A DNA stretch of 59,278 nt, from assembly GCA_026986785.1 (NCBI GenBank), contig JALSNW010000005.1:1-59278 (forward strand), written 5' to 3'. A program made the position numbers and the translations under genes. The notes below the pieces were generated by a model. That model saw only the letters and a list, made by a program, of their open reading frames with translations, did no database searches and was not told the DNA's origin. The stretch comes from Deltaproteobacteria bacterium (GTDB taxonomy: Bacteria > Desulfobacterota > Dissulfuribacteria > Dissulfuribacterales > QOAL01). Positions 1-9,650 of the stretch are shown here, one piece after another. Within the stretch, counting starts at the first letter, position 1. Each line of letters starts with the position of its first letter.

Positions 1-26
1 ATTGGGTACCACTTCACCAATCCGTG

Positions 27-170
27 ATGAATCCCAGATAGTTGAAGCCAAAAGGATTCACAACCTTGCTTAACCAGCATTGTTGGCTGGCAGTTGAAGT
101 ACCAAAGTGCCTTTAACATGCCCTCTGACCCATGTCTTCGGTAAAATTGCGAGCTGCATAATTTCGAGTT
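27..170 (+). repeat. MITE-like intergenic repeat, copy 1 (degenerate)
   Basis: The left end (about 27-48) resembles the inverted end AATCCNGGATTAT followed by TTGAAG. The right end at 147-162 reads TTGCGAGCTGCATAAT. The inner stretch from about 92 (GTTGAAGTACCAAAGTGC) aligns by eye with the repeat at 22526-22594 and with 9088-9151. This is one of at least seven related sequences in the window. It has no coding capacity, and mobility is inferred only from the inverted ends and dispersion. Confidence 0.55.
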
Positions 171-200
171 CAAAGAATCAAAATTTTGGGAGAAAAACCC

Positions 201-350
201 ATGGATGTGATCTTAGATCTAATAATTTACTTCATAATCTCCCTTTTTACCCGTAATTATAAAGAAACTCCAAATGATGATAGGGAGACTCTGTCTTTTA
301 TGATATTTGACGATACGGACAAAGATTGGTTTGACTCAAAAGATGATTAG
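201..350 (+). CDS. Possible small single-pass membrane protein (49 aa)
   Basis: A short frame starts with ATG seven bases after GGAG and ends at TAG 348-350. The peptide has a hydrophobic N-terminal stretch (VILDLIIYFIISLF, residues 3-16) and a very acidic C-terminus with repeated Asp. This would fit a small inner-membrane protein. I do not recognise a family. An antisense frame of 61 codons covers 298-483, so at most one of the two is likely real; I prefer this one for its ribosome binding site and composition. It sits between the left-edge repeat and the kup leader. Confidence 0.3.
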   Translation: MDVILDLIIYFIISLFTRNYKETPNDDRETLSFMIFDDTDKDWFDSKDD

Positions 351-559
351 TTTGGATCGGTCGTCCCTGGTTTCCATGCCAAATCTCTGAAATTTTTTCA
401 TCTGGCTTAGTACCTTCTTCCCCATATTCCTCCATCTGTTTTAACTGGTGTATTTCAGGTCTTTCTATAATTGACATGTCCATATCCCATAAGTAGGTTT
501 CTATTTTTCCATCAAAAATTTTTTAAGATCAATTAATTATGTGGATATTGTCACAACTT

Positions 560-640
560 GGCATTGTCAGGTCTCAAAAGAGCACTCATGGATACAGAGT
601 ACTCCAACATTAGTGCTCGGCTCTTTGTATGGGTGAGAGA
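560..640 (+). promoter_or_regulatory. Structured leader upstream of kup
   Basis: GAGCACT at 580-586 is perfectly complementary to AGTGCTC at 612-618, and the loop contains the palindrome GAGTACTC (597-604). A competing pairing exists between AAAGAG (577-582) and CTCTTT (621-626), which shares bases 580-582. Two alternative stems in a potassium-transporter leader suggest a switch or attenuator. I could not match it to the c-di-AMP (ydaO) consensus or another riboswitch class. No U-tract terminator follows, so any control would more likely be at translation. Confidence 0.35.
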
Positions 641-710
641 TCCGAGTGATTGGCTTATCTTGATGAGGTAAGTGTTTCAAACATGGCCTTGAGTCCTATG
701 AGAGCCGTCT

Positions 711-2636
711 ATGCCTATTTTCTCCAATAAAAAAAGACAAGCCAGAGATTTGTCAAAACTCATGCTTCTGGCCTTGGGTGTAGTCTTTGGCGACATTGGC
801 ACCAGCCCCCTTTATGCCATAAGGGAATGTTTCCACGGTGATTATTCTGTTTCTGTGACCCATGCCAACGTACTGGGTGTCCTCTCCTTGATGTTTTGGA
901 CCCTTCTTCTGGTTGTCATGATAAAGTACCTGTCGTTTATCATGAGGGCGGACAACGATGGTGAAGGGGGTGTTCTGGCACTTGCTGCTCTTCTGAAGAC
1001 CAGAGATATGAGTACACGAAATCTGCATTGGTTCTTGATGGGAATTGGGCTTTTTGCAGCCTGTTTGTTGTACGGTGATGGCATGATCACGCCGGCAATA
1101 TCCGTTTTGAGTGCAGTTGAGGGGCTCCACGTCATCACTCCTTTCTTCGATCCCTATATCGTACCTATGACCATATTGATACTCTCTGGTCTGTTTGTGT
1201 TACAAAAACATGGTACAGCAAGGGTGGGTAGGCTCTTCGGGCCTATAATCCTACTTTGGTTCTTGGTGCTTGGTCTGCTTGGCACCTTTCAGATCTTACG
1301 GCATCCACAGGTTCTCGTTGCCCTGTTTCCCTGGTATGGGATAGAGTTCTTGCTACACAACCATCTGCCCGGTTTTTTCGTATTGGGAGCTGTCTTTCTA
1401 GTGGCTACAGGTGCCGAAGCGCTTTATGCAGATATGGGGCATTTCGGCAAGCGGCCTATTCGTGCCATATGGGTTATCTTGGTGTTTCCAATGCTGGTAC
1501 TGAACTACTTTGGTCAGGGGGCTTTACTGCTCAAATATCCCGAGCTTTCTTATCATCCCTTCTATGGTCTTGTTCCCCATTGGGCTGTCATTCCTGTTTT
1601 GATACTGGCTACTTTGGCTACCATCATTGCCTCTCAGGCAGTTATCACTGGTGCCTTTTCCCTTACGAGCCAGGCGATCCAATTGGGTTACTTGCCCCGG
1701 CTCAGGATAGTGCACACTTCTTCTTCTCAGATGGGTCAGATCTATGTGGCTCCAGTCAATTGGTTGCTGATGTTATGTACCATAGGTCTGGTGCTTGGTT
1801 TCAAGTCATCCAGTAAGCTGGCTGCGGCCTATGGCGTAGCTGTTACCTCCACGATGCTTATCACCACGACCTTGTTCTACTTCGTAGCACGTCAAAGGTG
1901 GGGGTGGAGTCGTCTGAGCAGTGGACTTGTCTCGATCATTTTCTATATGGTGGACCTGCCTTTTTTCTTTGCAAATATCATAAAGATAATGCATGGGGCC
2001 TGGTTTCCCTTGGCAATTGCAGGGATCTTCTTTTTTGTGATGTTGACCTGGAAGCAGGGGCGTGAACAGCTTGCAGGACAGCTGAAAAGTATTACGCCGA
2101 AACTGGAAGAATTCATGGCCATGTTGCGCAAGGATCCACCAACAAGGGTGAATGGCCAGGCCATCTTCCTCACAGGTAGTCACAGGAGCATCCCTGCGAT
2201 TCTTCTGCACAATATGAGGCACAACAAGATCATTCATTCCCAGGTGGCCTTGCTTCATTTTAGGACAGAAGAGATCCCACGAGTGCCCAATTTTGAAAAA
2301 GTCGAAATTGAAAACCTGGGAAGTGGTTTACGGCTTGTGATAGTCCATATTGGATTCATGGAAGAGCCCAGGATTGCCAGTATTTTTTCATTATTGCGTG
2401 ACAAGGGATTGGATTTTCGGCTTGAACAGACAAGTTTTTTCCTTGGGCGAGAGAGACTTACTGTTGGGCCAGAGCCACGGATGGGGCATTTTCGTGCAAA
2501 TCTTTTTCTTTTCTTGGCGCGTAATGCAGCGGATGCAGCAACCTTTTTTGATGTGCCTCAAGGGCAGAGCATAGAAATTGGTGTGCCACTGCAACTCGGT
2601 GGTAGGAAGGCGAGTGATAAGAAATTGTGTTGGTGA
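711..2636 (+). CDS. kup: Kup-type potassium:proton symporter
   Basis: This is a 641-residue inner-membrane potassium uptake protein of the Kup/HAK/KT family. The family signature GDIGTSPLYA lies at residues 27-36, and GDGMITPAISVLSAVEG, the second conserved block, at about 121-137. About twelve hydrophobic segments run to residue 450, followed by a soluble C-terminal domain of about 190 residues, as in Escherichia coli Kup (622 residues). The start ATG has only a weak ribosome binding site, but the protein begins directly ahead of the conserved first helix. It stands alone, with a structured leader upstream and the sigma54-controlled nif operon beginning 400 bases downstream. Confidence 0.95.
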   Translation: MPIFSNKKRQARDLSKLMLLALGVVFGDIGTSPLYAIRECFHGDYSVSVTHANVLGVLSLMFWTLLLVVMIKYLSFIMRADNDGEGGVLALAALLKTRDMSTRNLHWFLMGIGLFAACLLYGDGMITPAISVLSAVEGLHVITPFFDPYIVPMTILILSGLFVLQKHGTARVGRLFGPIILLWFLVLGLLGTFQILRHPQVLVALFPWYGIEFLLHNHLPGFFVLGAVFLVATGAEALYADMGHFGKRPIRAIWVILVFPMLVLNYFGQGALLLKYPELSYHPFYGLVPHWAVIPVLILATLATIIASQAVITGAFSLTSQAIQLGYLPRLRIVHTSSSQMGQIYVAPVNWLLMLCTIGLVLGFKSSSKLAAAYGVAVTSTMLITTTLFYFVARQRWGWSRLSSGLVSIIFYMVDLPFFFANIIKIMHGAWFPLAIAGIFFFVMLTWKQGREQLAGQLKSITPKLEEFMAMLRKDPPTRVNGQAIFLTGSHRSIPAILLHNMRHNKIIHSQVALLHFRTEEIPRVPNFEKVEIENLGSGLRLVIVHIGFMEEPRIASIFSLLRDKGLDFRLEQTSFFLGRERLTVGPEPRMGHFRANLFLFLARNAADAATFFDVPQGQSIEIGVPLQLGGRKASDKKLCW

Positions 2637-2889
2637 ATGTGAGATAGATCCCTTTTTTTCGAAACATGTAACATGTGTTGGGCGCTGTCTTTAAAATATA
2701 GTCAATTCAGCTAAGAAGTTGGGTAAACGCCAAAAGTTATCCATGGTGCCCCTGAAATATTAGATCCGACAAATCAGCCCTGCCACATTATCATCCGTGG
2801 ATTTTCTGCCCCATTTAAGGCCCATGATATCCCTACATTATAACCATGCATACAGGCCCCCTACCAAAATGTAATCGGTTCTTCATTTT

Positions 2890-2905
2890 TGTAGGACATC
2901 CAACA
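2890..2905 (+). promoter_or_regulatory. NifA upstream activator site (TGT-N10-ACA)
   Basis: TGTAGGACATCCAACA fits the NifA enhancer consensus TGT-N10-ACA exactly. It lies about 100 bases upstream of the -24/-12 promoter at 2997-3012, the usual distance. nifA itself is encoded in the same island, which makes the match more credible. Confidence 0.7.
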
Positions 2906-2996
2906 AACCGGTTAGCCTCTACAGAAAGACTCTCTCCATTTTTTAATCTTCCTCGTTAACCTTCTGATATAACAGAATAAAAAATATCATCCTTCG

Positions 2997-3012
2997 TGGC
3001 ATGCCCCTTGCG
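2997..3012 (+). promoter_or_regulatory. Sigma54 promoter of nifENB
   Basis: TGGCATGCCCCTTGCG matches the -24/-12 consensus TGGCACG-N4-TTGCA with one change in the -24 element and one in the last -12 base. The GG and GC doublets have the required spacing. The predicted transcript start is near 3022, giving a leader of about 27 bases to the nifE start at 3050. Confidence 0.75.
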
Positions 3013-3049
3013 CATATAACTAGAAAATCAACAGCTTATGGAGGCGGAG

Positions 3050-4456
3050 ATGAAGACAGCAGCTCTTGAAGGGCGACTGAAACAGATACATGTCAAGGGG
3101 GAAAGGCCTCTTGATATCGAGTGTAACAGGGATAGCCTTGCCGGTGCAGTGAGCCAACGGGCATGTACCTTCTGTGGTTCCAGGGTGGTCCTTTATCCCA
3201 TTGCGGATGCCCTGCATCTCGTGCATGGCCCAATTGGCTGTGCGGTCTATACATGGGACATCCGGGGTGCACTTTCCTCAGGGCCTGAGCTGCACAGGCT
3301 CTCTTTCTCAACAGATCTCCAGGAACGTGATGTGATTTTTGGCGGAGAGGAGAAGCTCTACCGTGCCTTGTCTGAACTCATAGATCGTCATGCCCCCAGG
3401 GCTGCCTTCGTATATTCGACCTGTATCGTGGGCATAATTGGAGATGATATTGATGCCGTGTGCAAAAAGGTAGAGGCAGAGAAGGCTATTCCTGTGATTC
3501 CCGTCAAGTCGGAAGGCTTCAAAGGGAATAAGAGGGCAGGCTACAGGGCGGCATGCAATGCCATGTCCCGTCTCATCGGCACGGGAGATGTTACTGGATT
3601 CTCTCCGTTTTCAGTGAACATCATGGGTGATTTCAATATTGCAGGGGAGATTTGGCTCATAAGAGACTATTACCAGCGTATGGGAATAGAGGTGGTTGCA
3701 AACATCACTGGAGATGGCAGGGTGGACAACATCAGGAAGGCACATGGCGCAGCCCTCAATGTAGTTCAATGCTCAGGCTCCACCATGCAACTCGCCCAAA
3801 TGATGGAAGAAGAATACGGTATTCCCTGGATAAGGGTGTCGTATTTTGGGATCGAGGACATGTCTGAGGCCCTGTACGACATAGCACGCTTCTTTGGGGA
3901 GAAAAAGCTCATGGAGAAGACCCAGAGGGTGGTCCGGGAAGAGGTTTCATGGCTTATGCCCAGGCTCGAAGAATACAGAAAGGCACTTTCCGGGAGAAGG
4001 GCAGCCATTTACGTAGGGGGATCCTTCAAGGCATTTTCCCTGGTGAAGGCATTCAGGCTCATTGATATGAAGGTGGTTCTTGTAGGTTCCCAGACCGGCA
4101 CCAGGGAAGACTATCAGGAACTCGAGGCAATTACAGATCCAGGTACCATCATAGTGGACGACTCCAACCCGCTCGAGCTCACTGCGTTTCTCAAGGAAAA
4201 GGGCGTGGATGTTTTTGTTGGTGGGGTAAAGGAACGGCCAATCGCCTACAAGCTCGGCATAGGTTTCTGTGACCACAATCATGAACGAAAGAAGCCCCTG
4301 GCAGGCTTTGAGGGCATGCTCAACTTTGCCAGGGAGATCTATTCAACGGTTATGAGCCCTGTGTGGCGATTCGTGCCGGAAAAGCCATGTTGTCCTGAAA
4401 GGTTACACGATGATGATATTGCCTCAGGTATGGCAGCCAGGCGTAATGCCGTTTGA
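3050..4456 (+). CDS. nifE: Nitrogenase FeMo-cofactor scaffold protein NifE
   Basis: NifE pairs with NifN in an alpha2beta2 scaffold where the NifB product is matured to FeMo-cofactor. The sequence has the NifD/NifE fold signatures: CTFCGSRVVLYPIADALHLV, HGPIGCAVY, STDLQERDVIFGGEEKL, and the NifE-specific GDFNIAGEIW where NifD has GEYNIGGDG. The His that would anchor the cofactor in NifD is replaced by HNHERKKPLAGFEG near the C-terminus, typical of NifE. An upstream ATG at 3038 is in frame, but GGAGG at 3040-3044 sits five bases before the ATG at 3050, so I start there (468 residues). It is the first gene of nifE-nifN-nifB behind a sigma54 promoter. Confidence 0.95.
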   Translation: MKTAALEGRLKQIHVKGERPLDIECNRDSLAGAVSQRACTFCGSRVVLYPIADALHLVHGPIGCAVYTWDIRGALSSGPELHRLSFSTDLQERDVIFGGEEKLYRALSELIDRHAPRAAFVYSTCIVGIIGDDIDAVCKKVEAEKAIPVIPVKSEGFKGNKRAGYRAACNAMSRLIGTGDVTGFSPFSVNIMGDFNIAGEIWLIRDYYQRMGIEVVANITGDGRVDNIRKAHGAALNVVQCSGSTMQLAQMMEEEYGIPWIRVSYFGIEDMSEALYDIARFFGEKKLMEKTQRVVREEVSWLMPRLEEYRKALSGRRAAIYVGGSFKAFSLVKAFRLIDMKVVLVGSQTGTREDYQELEAITDPGTIIVDDSNPLELTAFLKEKGVDVFVGGVKERPIAYKLGIGFCDHNHERKKPLAGFEGMLNFAREIYSTVMSPVWRFVPEKPCCPERLHDDDIASGMAARRNAV

Positions 4457-4471
4457 ACATGGAGGAATAAT

Positions 4472-5833
4472 ATGAATTCTAAAGGACCTGATTACATTTC
4501 GACTACCAACGCATGCAAGCTGTGTAGGCCCCTTGGGGCATGTCTGGCATTCAGGGGCATGGAGGGAACCGTAGCGTTTCTTCACGGCTCCCAGGGCTGC
4601 GCTACATATATGAGACGTTACATAATCAGCCATTACAACGAGCCCATGGATATAGCATCTTCGTCCCTTTCGGAAAAGCACGCTGTTTACGGCGGTGGGC
4701 CGAATCTGAAGCTGGGGCTTTCAAACGTGCAAAAAAAATATGCCCCTAAAATGATAGGTATAGCTACTACCTGCCTTACGGAAACCATTGGAGATGACGT
4801 CAACATGTATCTTCGAGAGTATGAGAGAGAATATGATGGCAAGGATGATCTTCCCTGTTTTGTAAACGTCTCGTCTCCAAGTTATTCAGGTACGCACATG
4901 CAAGGATTTCACGGGGCAGTCAGGGCTGTTGTCGAGCAGATGACAGAGGGAGGGCCTGTAACCGGCTGCGTGAATCTGCTGCCCGGTTTCGTATCCTGTG
5001 CAGACTATCGCTATCTTTCTGAGGTGATGGCGGATTTCGGGCTGGACCATACAACGCTTCCCGATCTTTCTCTCACAATGGATAGGCCTGCACTCCTTGA
5101 ATATGAGAAGGTGCCAGGCGGAGGAACCCCGCTTCATCGAATAAGGGCAATGGGGCGAAGCTGCGCCACCATTGAATTTGGAAGGACGCTTGGTGAAGAC
5201 GAGAGTGCAGGCCGCCTTCTTCTTTCCCGTTTCGGGGTCAAGCGATTTCGGACAGGTATGCCTTTGGGGATAAGAGAGAGTGATGATTTTTTCAATATCC
5301 TCTCAGAGATTTCAGGACGTGAGATGCCTGAAAAGCATAGGCTCGAGCGGGGAAGGTTGGTGGATGCCTATGTGGATGGCCACAAGTATCTGTTCGGCAA
5401 ACGTGCCGTGGTGTATGGGGAAGAGGATCTCGTTACGGGAATGGTTTCGTTCCTTTCAGAAATAGGGATACAGACTGTCCTTTGTGCATCTGGAGAGACC
5501 TCTGGAAGACTTGTCCAGGCAATAAGAGCTGTTACGGATGGTATCCTGGCTGACCAACCTGAAGTTCATGAAGGCATGGACTTTCATGAGATATCAAACA
5601 GGGCAGAGGCGCTTGCTCCTGACATAATTGTTGGGCATTCCAAAGGATATCCTCTTGCGCGCAAACTCGGCGTTCCACTTATCCGTGTGGGATTCCCTAT
5701 TCATGACAGAATAGGTGGCCAGCGCATCCTGCATCTCGGCTACCGGGGGGCACAGATGCTTTTTGACACCATTGTAAACACAGTGATAGCGCATACTCAG
5801 GAGCTTTCAGATATTGGATATTCATACATGTAG
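4472..5833 (+). CDS. nifN: Nitrogenase FeMo-cofactor scaffold protein NifN
   Basis: NifN is the beta-like partner of NifE in the cofactor scaffold. It carries the NifK/NifN N-terminal signature NACKLCRPLGACLAFRGMEG, then HGSQGCATYMRRY, and TTCLTETIGDDV, matching the positions of the three P-cluster cysteines of NifK. It lacks the rest of the NifK active-site context. At 453 residues it has the usual NifN length. GGAGG precedes the start by six bases. The gap to nifE is 15 bases and to nifB 37 bases, so the three genes form one transcript. Confidence 0.95.
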   Translation: MNSKGPDYISTTNACKLCRPLGACLAFRGMEGTVAFLHGSQGCATYMRRYIISHYNEPMDIASSSLSEKHAVYGGGPNLKLGLSNVQKKYAPKMIGIATTCLTETIGDDVNMYLREYEREYDGKDDLPCFVNVSSPSYSGTHMQGFHGAVRAVVEQMTEGGPVTGCVNLLPGFVSCADYRYLSEVMADFGLDHTTLPDLSLTMDRPALLEYEKVPGGGTPLHRIRAMGRSCATIEFGRTLGEDESAGRLLLSRFGVKRFRTGMPLGIRESDDFFNILSEISGREMPEKHRLERGRLVDAYVDGHKYLFGKRAVVYGEEDLVTGMVSFLSEIGIQTVLCASGETSGRLVQAIRAVTDGILADQPEVHEGMDFHEISNRAEALAPDIIVGHSKGYPLARKLGVPLIRVGFPIHDRIGGQRILHLGYRGAQMLFDTIVNTVIAHTQELSDIGYSYM

Positions 5834-5870
5834 GGTCTTGTACAGGCAGACTGGATCAGGGGGCAGAATT

Positions 5871-7163
5871 ATGACAACGGATACGTACAGGGATATAACG
5901 AGGCATCCATGTTTCAATGCAGAGGTCAAGGGCAGGTTCGGGAGGGTCCACCTTCCTGTGGCGCCAAGGTGCAACATACAATGCAATTACTGTAATAGGA
6001 GATATGACTGCGTGAACGAATCCAGGCCAGGGGTGACGAGTAGTATAATAACCCCCAAGCAGGCCCTGACATATCTGGACCGGGTGCTTGAAAAGGAGCC
6101 GAGGATCACGGTGGCAGGAATAGCAGGTCCTGGGGACCCTTTTGCCAATTCGGTTGCTACTCTTGAGACCATGCGTCTTATCAGGAGGAAATATCCGGAT
6201 ATGATCCTATGTCTGGCATCAAACGGTATGAACCTTGCCCGTCATGTGCCCGAACTTGCAGAGATAGGACTCTCGCATGTAACGGTAACAATAAATGCTG
6301 TTGATCCTGAGATCGGCGCCAGAATCTATGCCTATGTAATAGATAACAAAGTGATTTATAGAGGGATCCTGGGTGCTGAACTCCTGCTTGCCCGGCAGAT
6401 CAAGGCAGTCGAACTCCTCAAGGCGCACGGTATTACAGTGAAGATCAACACTATAGTTATCCCAGGGATCAACAGGAATCATGTTGTTGATATAGCCGTC
6501 AGGATGAACGAACTCGGGGCAGATCTGATGAACTGTATGGCCCTGTATCCAAATGCAGGTACACCTTTCGGGGATATAGAAGAGCCTTGTGCCTCAGAAA
6601 TGGAGGAGATAAGGGCAGAAGTTGAACAATACATTCCCCAGATGAGGCACTGTACAAGATGCAGGGCAGATGCCGTGGGCCTTCTTGATGATGATCTTAC
6701 AGGAGAGATGAGGGGATGTCTTTCAGTATGTGCCTCACTGACACCTTCATGCCCAAGCTCTCAACTGGATCGTCCCTATGTGGCAGTGGCTACACTGGAA
6801 GGTGTGCTGGTAAACCAGCACCTTGGTGAGGCTGAACGGTTTCAGGTATGGAAGCGGGATGATGATGGAAGTTTCAGCCTGGTAGAAGAGAGACCCGCTC
6901 CTCCTCCTGGTGGTGGAGAACTACGATGGAGAAACATAACGAGGATCCTATCTGACTGTAGAGCCATACTGGTGAATGACCTTGGCTCAACTCCGCATAA
7001 GATCCTGACTGAAAATGGTGTAAAGCCCGTACTCATGGCAGGATTCATAGAACATGGACTTGAAGCGGTATACAGTGGCAAGGGATCCAGGGGGCTTCAG
7101 GCACGGATACGGAAGTGTTCCTCAAAGGGCTCCTGTGCTGGTGGTGGCGCAGGCTGTGGCTGA
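5871..7163 (+). CDS. nifB: Radical SAM FeMo-cofactor biosynthesis protein NifB with NifX-like C-terminus
   Basis: NifB fuses two 4Fe-4S clusters and inserts the central carbide to make NifB-co, the core of FeMo-cofactor. HPCF is at residues 12-15, the radical SAM motif CNIQCNYC at 34-41 (C34, C38, C41), and the SAM-binding GPGD loop at about 86-89. CTRC and further C-terminal cysteines could bind the substrate clusters. Residues from about 300 form a NifX/NafY-like cofactor-binding domain, and the tail is rich in Gly and Cys. An in-frame ATG at 5814 overlaps nifN; I choose 5871, which follows a purine-rich GGGGGCAG and matches the family N-terminus. A paralogue lies at 14419-15705. Confidence 0.95.
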   Translation: MTTDTYRDITRHPCFNAEVKGRFGRVHLPVAPRCNIQCNYCNRRYDCVNESRPGVTSSIITPKQALTYLDRVLEKEPRITVAGIAGPGDPFANSVATLETMRLIRRKYPDMILCLASNGMNLARHVPELAEIGLSHVTVTINAVDPEIGARIYAYVIDNKVIYRGILGAELLLARQIKAVELLKAHGITVKINTIVIPGINRNHVVDIAVRMNELGADLMNCMALYPNAGTPFGDIEEPCASEMEEIRAEVEQYIPQMRHCTRCRADAVGLLDDDLTGEMRGCLSVCASLTPSCPSSQLDRPYVAVATLEGVLVNQHLGEAERFQVWKRDDDGSFSLVEERPAPPPGGGELRWRNITRILSDCRAILVNDLGSTPHKILTENGVKPVLMAGFIEHGLEAVYSGKGSRGLQARIRKCSSKGSCAGGGAGCG

Positions 7164-7185
7164 ATCTTGTCTGATATCATTCAGA

Positions 7186-7212
7186 AACGGCGGCTCTATG
7201 CCGCCATTTTTG
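7186..7212 (+). terminator. Intrinsic terminator after nifB
   Basis: GGCGGC (7189-7194), a five-base loop and GCCGCC (7200-7205) are followed by ATTTTTG. The hairpin lies 23 bases past the nifB stop and closes the nifENB transcript ahead of the convergent nifA. Confidence 0.85.
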
Positions 7213-7322
7213 TGGTATGATCTTTTTTACCTCTTTAGGCCTTGGGCGCTTTTCGGTAATTTTTTAGCTTTATTGTCTATTTTATTTTGTGGTGTGTTTG
7301 TGTTGAGTGTGGGGGGGGAGCA

Positions 7323-9017
7323 TCAGCAATACTCCTTAGGCTTTACAATACCGTATTTCTTTATCCTATAGCCTATTTGACGTTGGGTCAGTCCCAGTTC
7401 TCTTGCTGCCCTTATCTGCACCCATCCATGACGTATCAAGGCAGCCTCTATCTCTTTTTTTTCGATTTCCTCGAGTGACTTGTAGCCTGTCACTGCCGGT
7501 GACTCGCCATAGCAGACCATGTTCCCTGCCTCTACAGGTTTCTTTTCTCCTCTTTGCTCACTGGCTGATGAATCTTCAACCGTGTCAGGAACTGTTCGGA
7601 GATTTCCTTTCAGGTCCTTCAGTGTAAGGACATCAGAAGTGGCCAGTATGACCAGGCGCTCAATTAGGTTCTGTAGTTCCCTTACATTGCCTGGCCAGTC
7701 ATACTCCATGAGCCTTTCCAGGAATTCCCTGCTCATACGGATATCCCTGCCGTTTCTCTCATTGCTGAGTTTCAGGAAGTGATGAAGCAGCAGAGGGATG
7801 TCATCCCGGCGGTTTCGAAGTGGAGGCAGGTGCAGGGGGACAACATTCAGCCTATAGTAGAGGTCGGCCCTGAAGTTACCTGCACCGACAGCCCTTTCCA
7901 GGTCCACGTTTGTGGCAGCAATGATCCTCACGTCCACCTTTCTTGTTCGTGTTGAACCTATTCTTTCAAACTGCTGCTCTTGAAGTACCCTCAGCATCTT
8001 TGCCTGGAGCTCTATGGGAATTTCTCCTATTTCATCAAGAAATAGCGTGCCTCCGTCCGCAAGCTCGAATCTACCAGCCCTGGCAGTAACAGCACCTGTG
8101 AATGCCCCTTTCTCATGGCCGAACAGTTCACTTTCAAGAAGCGCTGCAGGAAGTGCTGCGCAGTTCACCCTGAGAAACGGCATGTTGTGACGCGGGCTTG
8201 CCTCATGTATTGCCCTTGCCACCAGCTCTTTGCCAGTGCCGGATTCCCCGAGTAGCAGAACAGTTGCCCTGCTTGGCGCCACTCTCTCTATATTCCAGAA
8301 TACCTCCTGCATTTCCTTGGAACTGCCAACAATGAAGTGGCGCTTGAATCTGGCATGAAGTAGTGCCTTGAGTTTCTTGTTCTCGGCCCTGAGCTGTTTT
8401 TTTTCAGATACGATGGTGCGGTTGAGTATGAGGAACTGGGACAGGAGGGTGGAAAGGATCATGAGGAATCTCATATCAGCCTCGAGTCTTACCTCTGGTC
8501 CGAAGAGGCGATCAACACTCAGCACTCCTTCTGGAGATTCATTGAGCATGATAGGGACCCCAATGAAGGAGACAGCACTCTTGCTTATTGTCTTTCTCGA
8601 CCCTGTACGGTTGAGAAAGAGCGGTTCCTTTGCGATATCAGGTACAATGAAAGGCTGTCGGCTGCGGAATATCCTGCCGGTTATTCCTTCATCAATGTGA
8701 TAGACGCCCTTTTGCATCTCCTCGTGAGAGAGCCCGTATGATGCCCTTATACGAAGCTGCTCCCTCTTTCTGTCGAAAAGGACGATGCTGGCCCGTTCCA
8801 TTTGCAATATGTCATGAAGTATCTTCAGGATCGATGCAAATACAGTGTCAATGTCATTGACTGCAGAGCTGATGAGCCTGGAGATGCTGTAAAGCGCCTG
8901 GACCTCCAGTGCCTCGGTTGTCGTCTCTCCCGGCCTTGCCATGGTCATATCTGATTTCTCCGTCCCTTTTTCTGAATGCCGTAAGACTTTCATGGCCAGT
9001 GCCTTTGTGCAGAACAT
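7323..9017 (-). CDS. nifA: NifA, sigma54-dependent activator of nif genes
   Basis: NifA binds TGT-N10-ACA sites and drives sigma54 RNA polymerase at nif promoters. An N-terminal GAF domain spans about 40-200. The AAA+ domain has Walker A GESGTGKE (257-264), the sigma54-contacting GAFTGA (304-309) and Walker [11 protein letters not shown] (322-331). A Fis-type helix-turn-helix ([20 protein letters not shown]) ends the 564-residue protein. The start is uncertain: the given one lies four bases from a MITE-like repeat whose inverted end supplies an AGGA, while ATGs at 8993 and 8948 have comparable binding sites. It is transcribed opposite to the operons it probably controls. The GAF domain and neighbours argue for NifA over NtrC. 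Confidence 0.93.
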   Translation of the reverse strand: MFCTKALAMKVLRHSEKGTEKSDMTMARPGETTTEALEVQALYSISRLISSAVNDIDTVFASILKILHDILQMERASIVLFDRKREQLRIRASYGLSHEEMQKGVYHIDEGITGRIFRSRQPFIVPDIAKEPLFLNRTGSRKTISKSAVSFIGVPIMLNESPEGVLSVDRLFGPEVRLEADMRFLMILSTLLSQFLILNRTIVSEKKQLRAENKKLKALLHARFKRHFIVGSSKEMQEVFWNIERVAPSRATVLLLGESGTGKELVARAIHEASPRHNMPFLRVNCAALPAALLESELFGHEKGAFTGAVTARAGRFELADGGTLFLDEIGEIPIELQAKMLRVLQEQQFERIGSTRTRKVDVRIIAATNVDLERAVGAGNFRADLYYRLNVVPLHLPPLRNRRDDIPLLLHHFLKLSNERNGRDIRMSREFLERLMEYDWPGNVRELQNLIERLVILATSDVLTLKDLKGNLRTVPDTVEDSSASEQRGEKKPVEAGNMVCYGESPAVTGYKSLEEIEKKEIEAALIRHGWVQIRAARELGLTQRQIGYRIKKYGIVKPKEYC

Positions 9018-9019
9018 GA

Positions 9020-9163
9020 ATGTTCATCCTGGATTATGTACTTCAATTGCATGAAGAAATGTCCACGTTCGTTTTCGGGCATGGAAGTATATCCAAAGTA
9101 CGTCTGCGTATCCTTTGCCTTGCATCTTTGTCCAGATTGTGGGCTGCATAATCCTGGTTCATT
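9020..9163 (+). repeat. MITE-like intergenic repeat, copy 2
   Basis: The left end ATCCTGGATTATGTAC (9026-9041) is an imperfect inverted match of the right end GCTGCATAATCCTGG (9143-9157). The interior from 9088 to 9151 aligns with copies 1 and 6. The left end nearly abuts the nifA start, so the repeat lies in the nifA leader. Confidence 0.7.
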
Positions 9164-9650
9164 GAAGCAAAAGACGTCCCCAGTACGTAAGTAAAAGCAA
9201 TAACCATACCTGTGATCGTTTTGCTCCCGAAGCTGTAGGGATGATTGAGTGATAGCACGATGCAGGAGCACCTTGTTGGTGGGTTTTTATATAGAAAAGA
9301 CAAGATGAGACAATAATGGCCCAGGAGGCCGTTGCCGTTGATGTTCCTATATTGAAGACAAAAGATAGCCTCATTTTTACAATTTTGAAAAGAATAACTT
9401 CACAAATGAATGCTTGATTCACAAAATTGAAATATTATTTTTTTCTCTATCACTGTGGCCACTGTCCTGGGCAGGGTACTGAAATATTGTCCTCATCTCT
9501 GTACATTTTTTATGCCATGTGTATTGTTACCTACGTAATTGTAGCTTTGCCTTCAAAATCGAACCTCGCGCTACACTCTTCCAATAGACATCCTTTGTTG
9601 GAATCATTCTCTCTATATATATCTGCTTGTTATTTTTGATAAATATAAGC

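Larger units (their letters stand above)
2637..3049 (+). other. Intergenic region kup-nifE
   Basis: This is a gap of about 410 bases. Its right half holds the NifA-type site at 2890-2905 and the sigma54 promoter at 2997-3012. The left half shows a palindrome ACATGT-A-ACATGT near 2664-2676 and no convincing terminator for kup or open frame. Confidence 0.6.

Noticed and set aside
298-483. Antisense 61-codon frame near the left edge
   Set aside because: It has a weak ribosome binding site and no family, and it overlaps a better-started small frame on the other strand.
560-710. c-di-AMP riboswitch upstream of kup
   Set aside because: The leader is structured, but the conserved ydaO core is not recognisable.
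3050-5833. V- or Fe-only nitrogenase subunits (vnfD/anfD, vnfK/anfK)
   Set aside because: The pair shows NifE/NifN signatures and is followed by nifB, and the only NifDK set has Mo-type residues with no delta subunit (vnfG/anfG).
9159-9639. Small frames on both strands between nifA and nifH
   Set aside because: They overlap a repeat or promoter sequence, with no recognisable family and poor starts.
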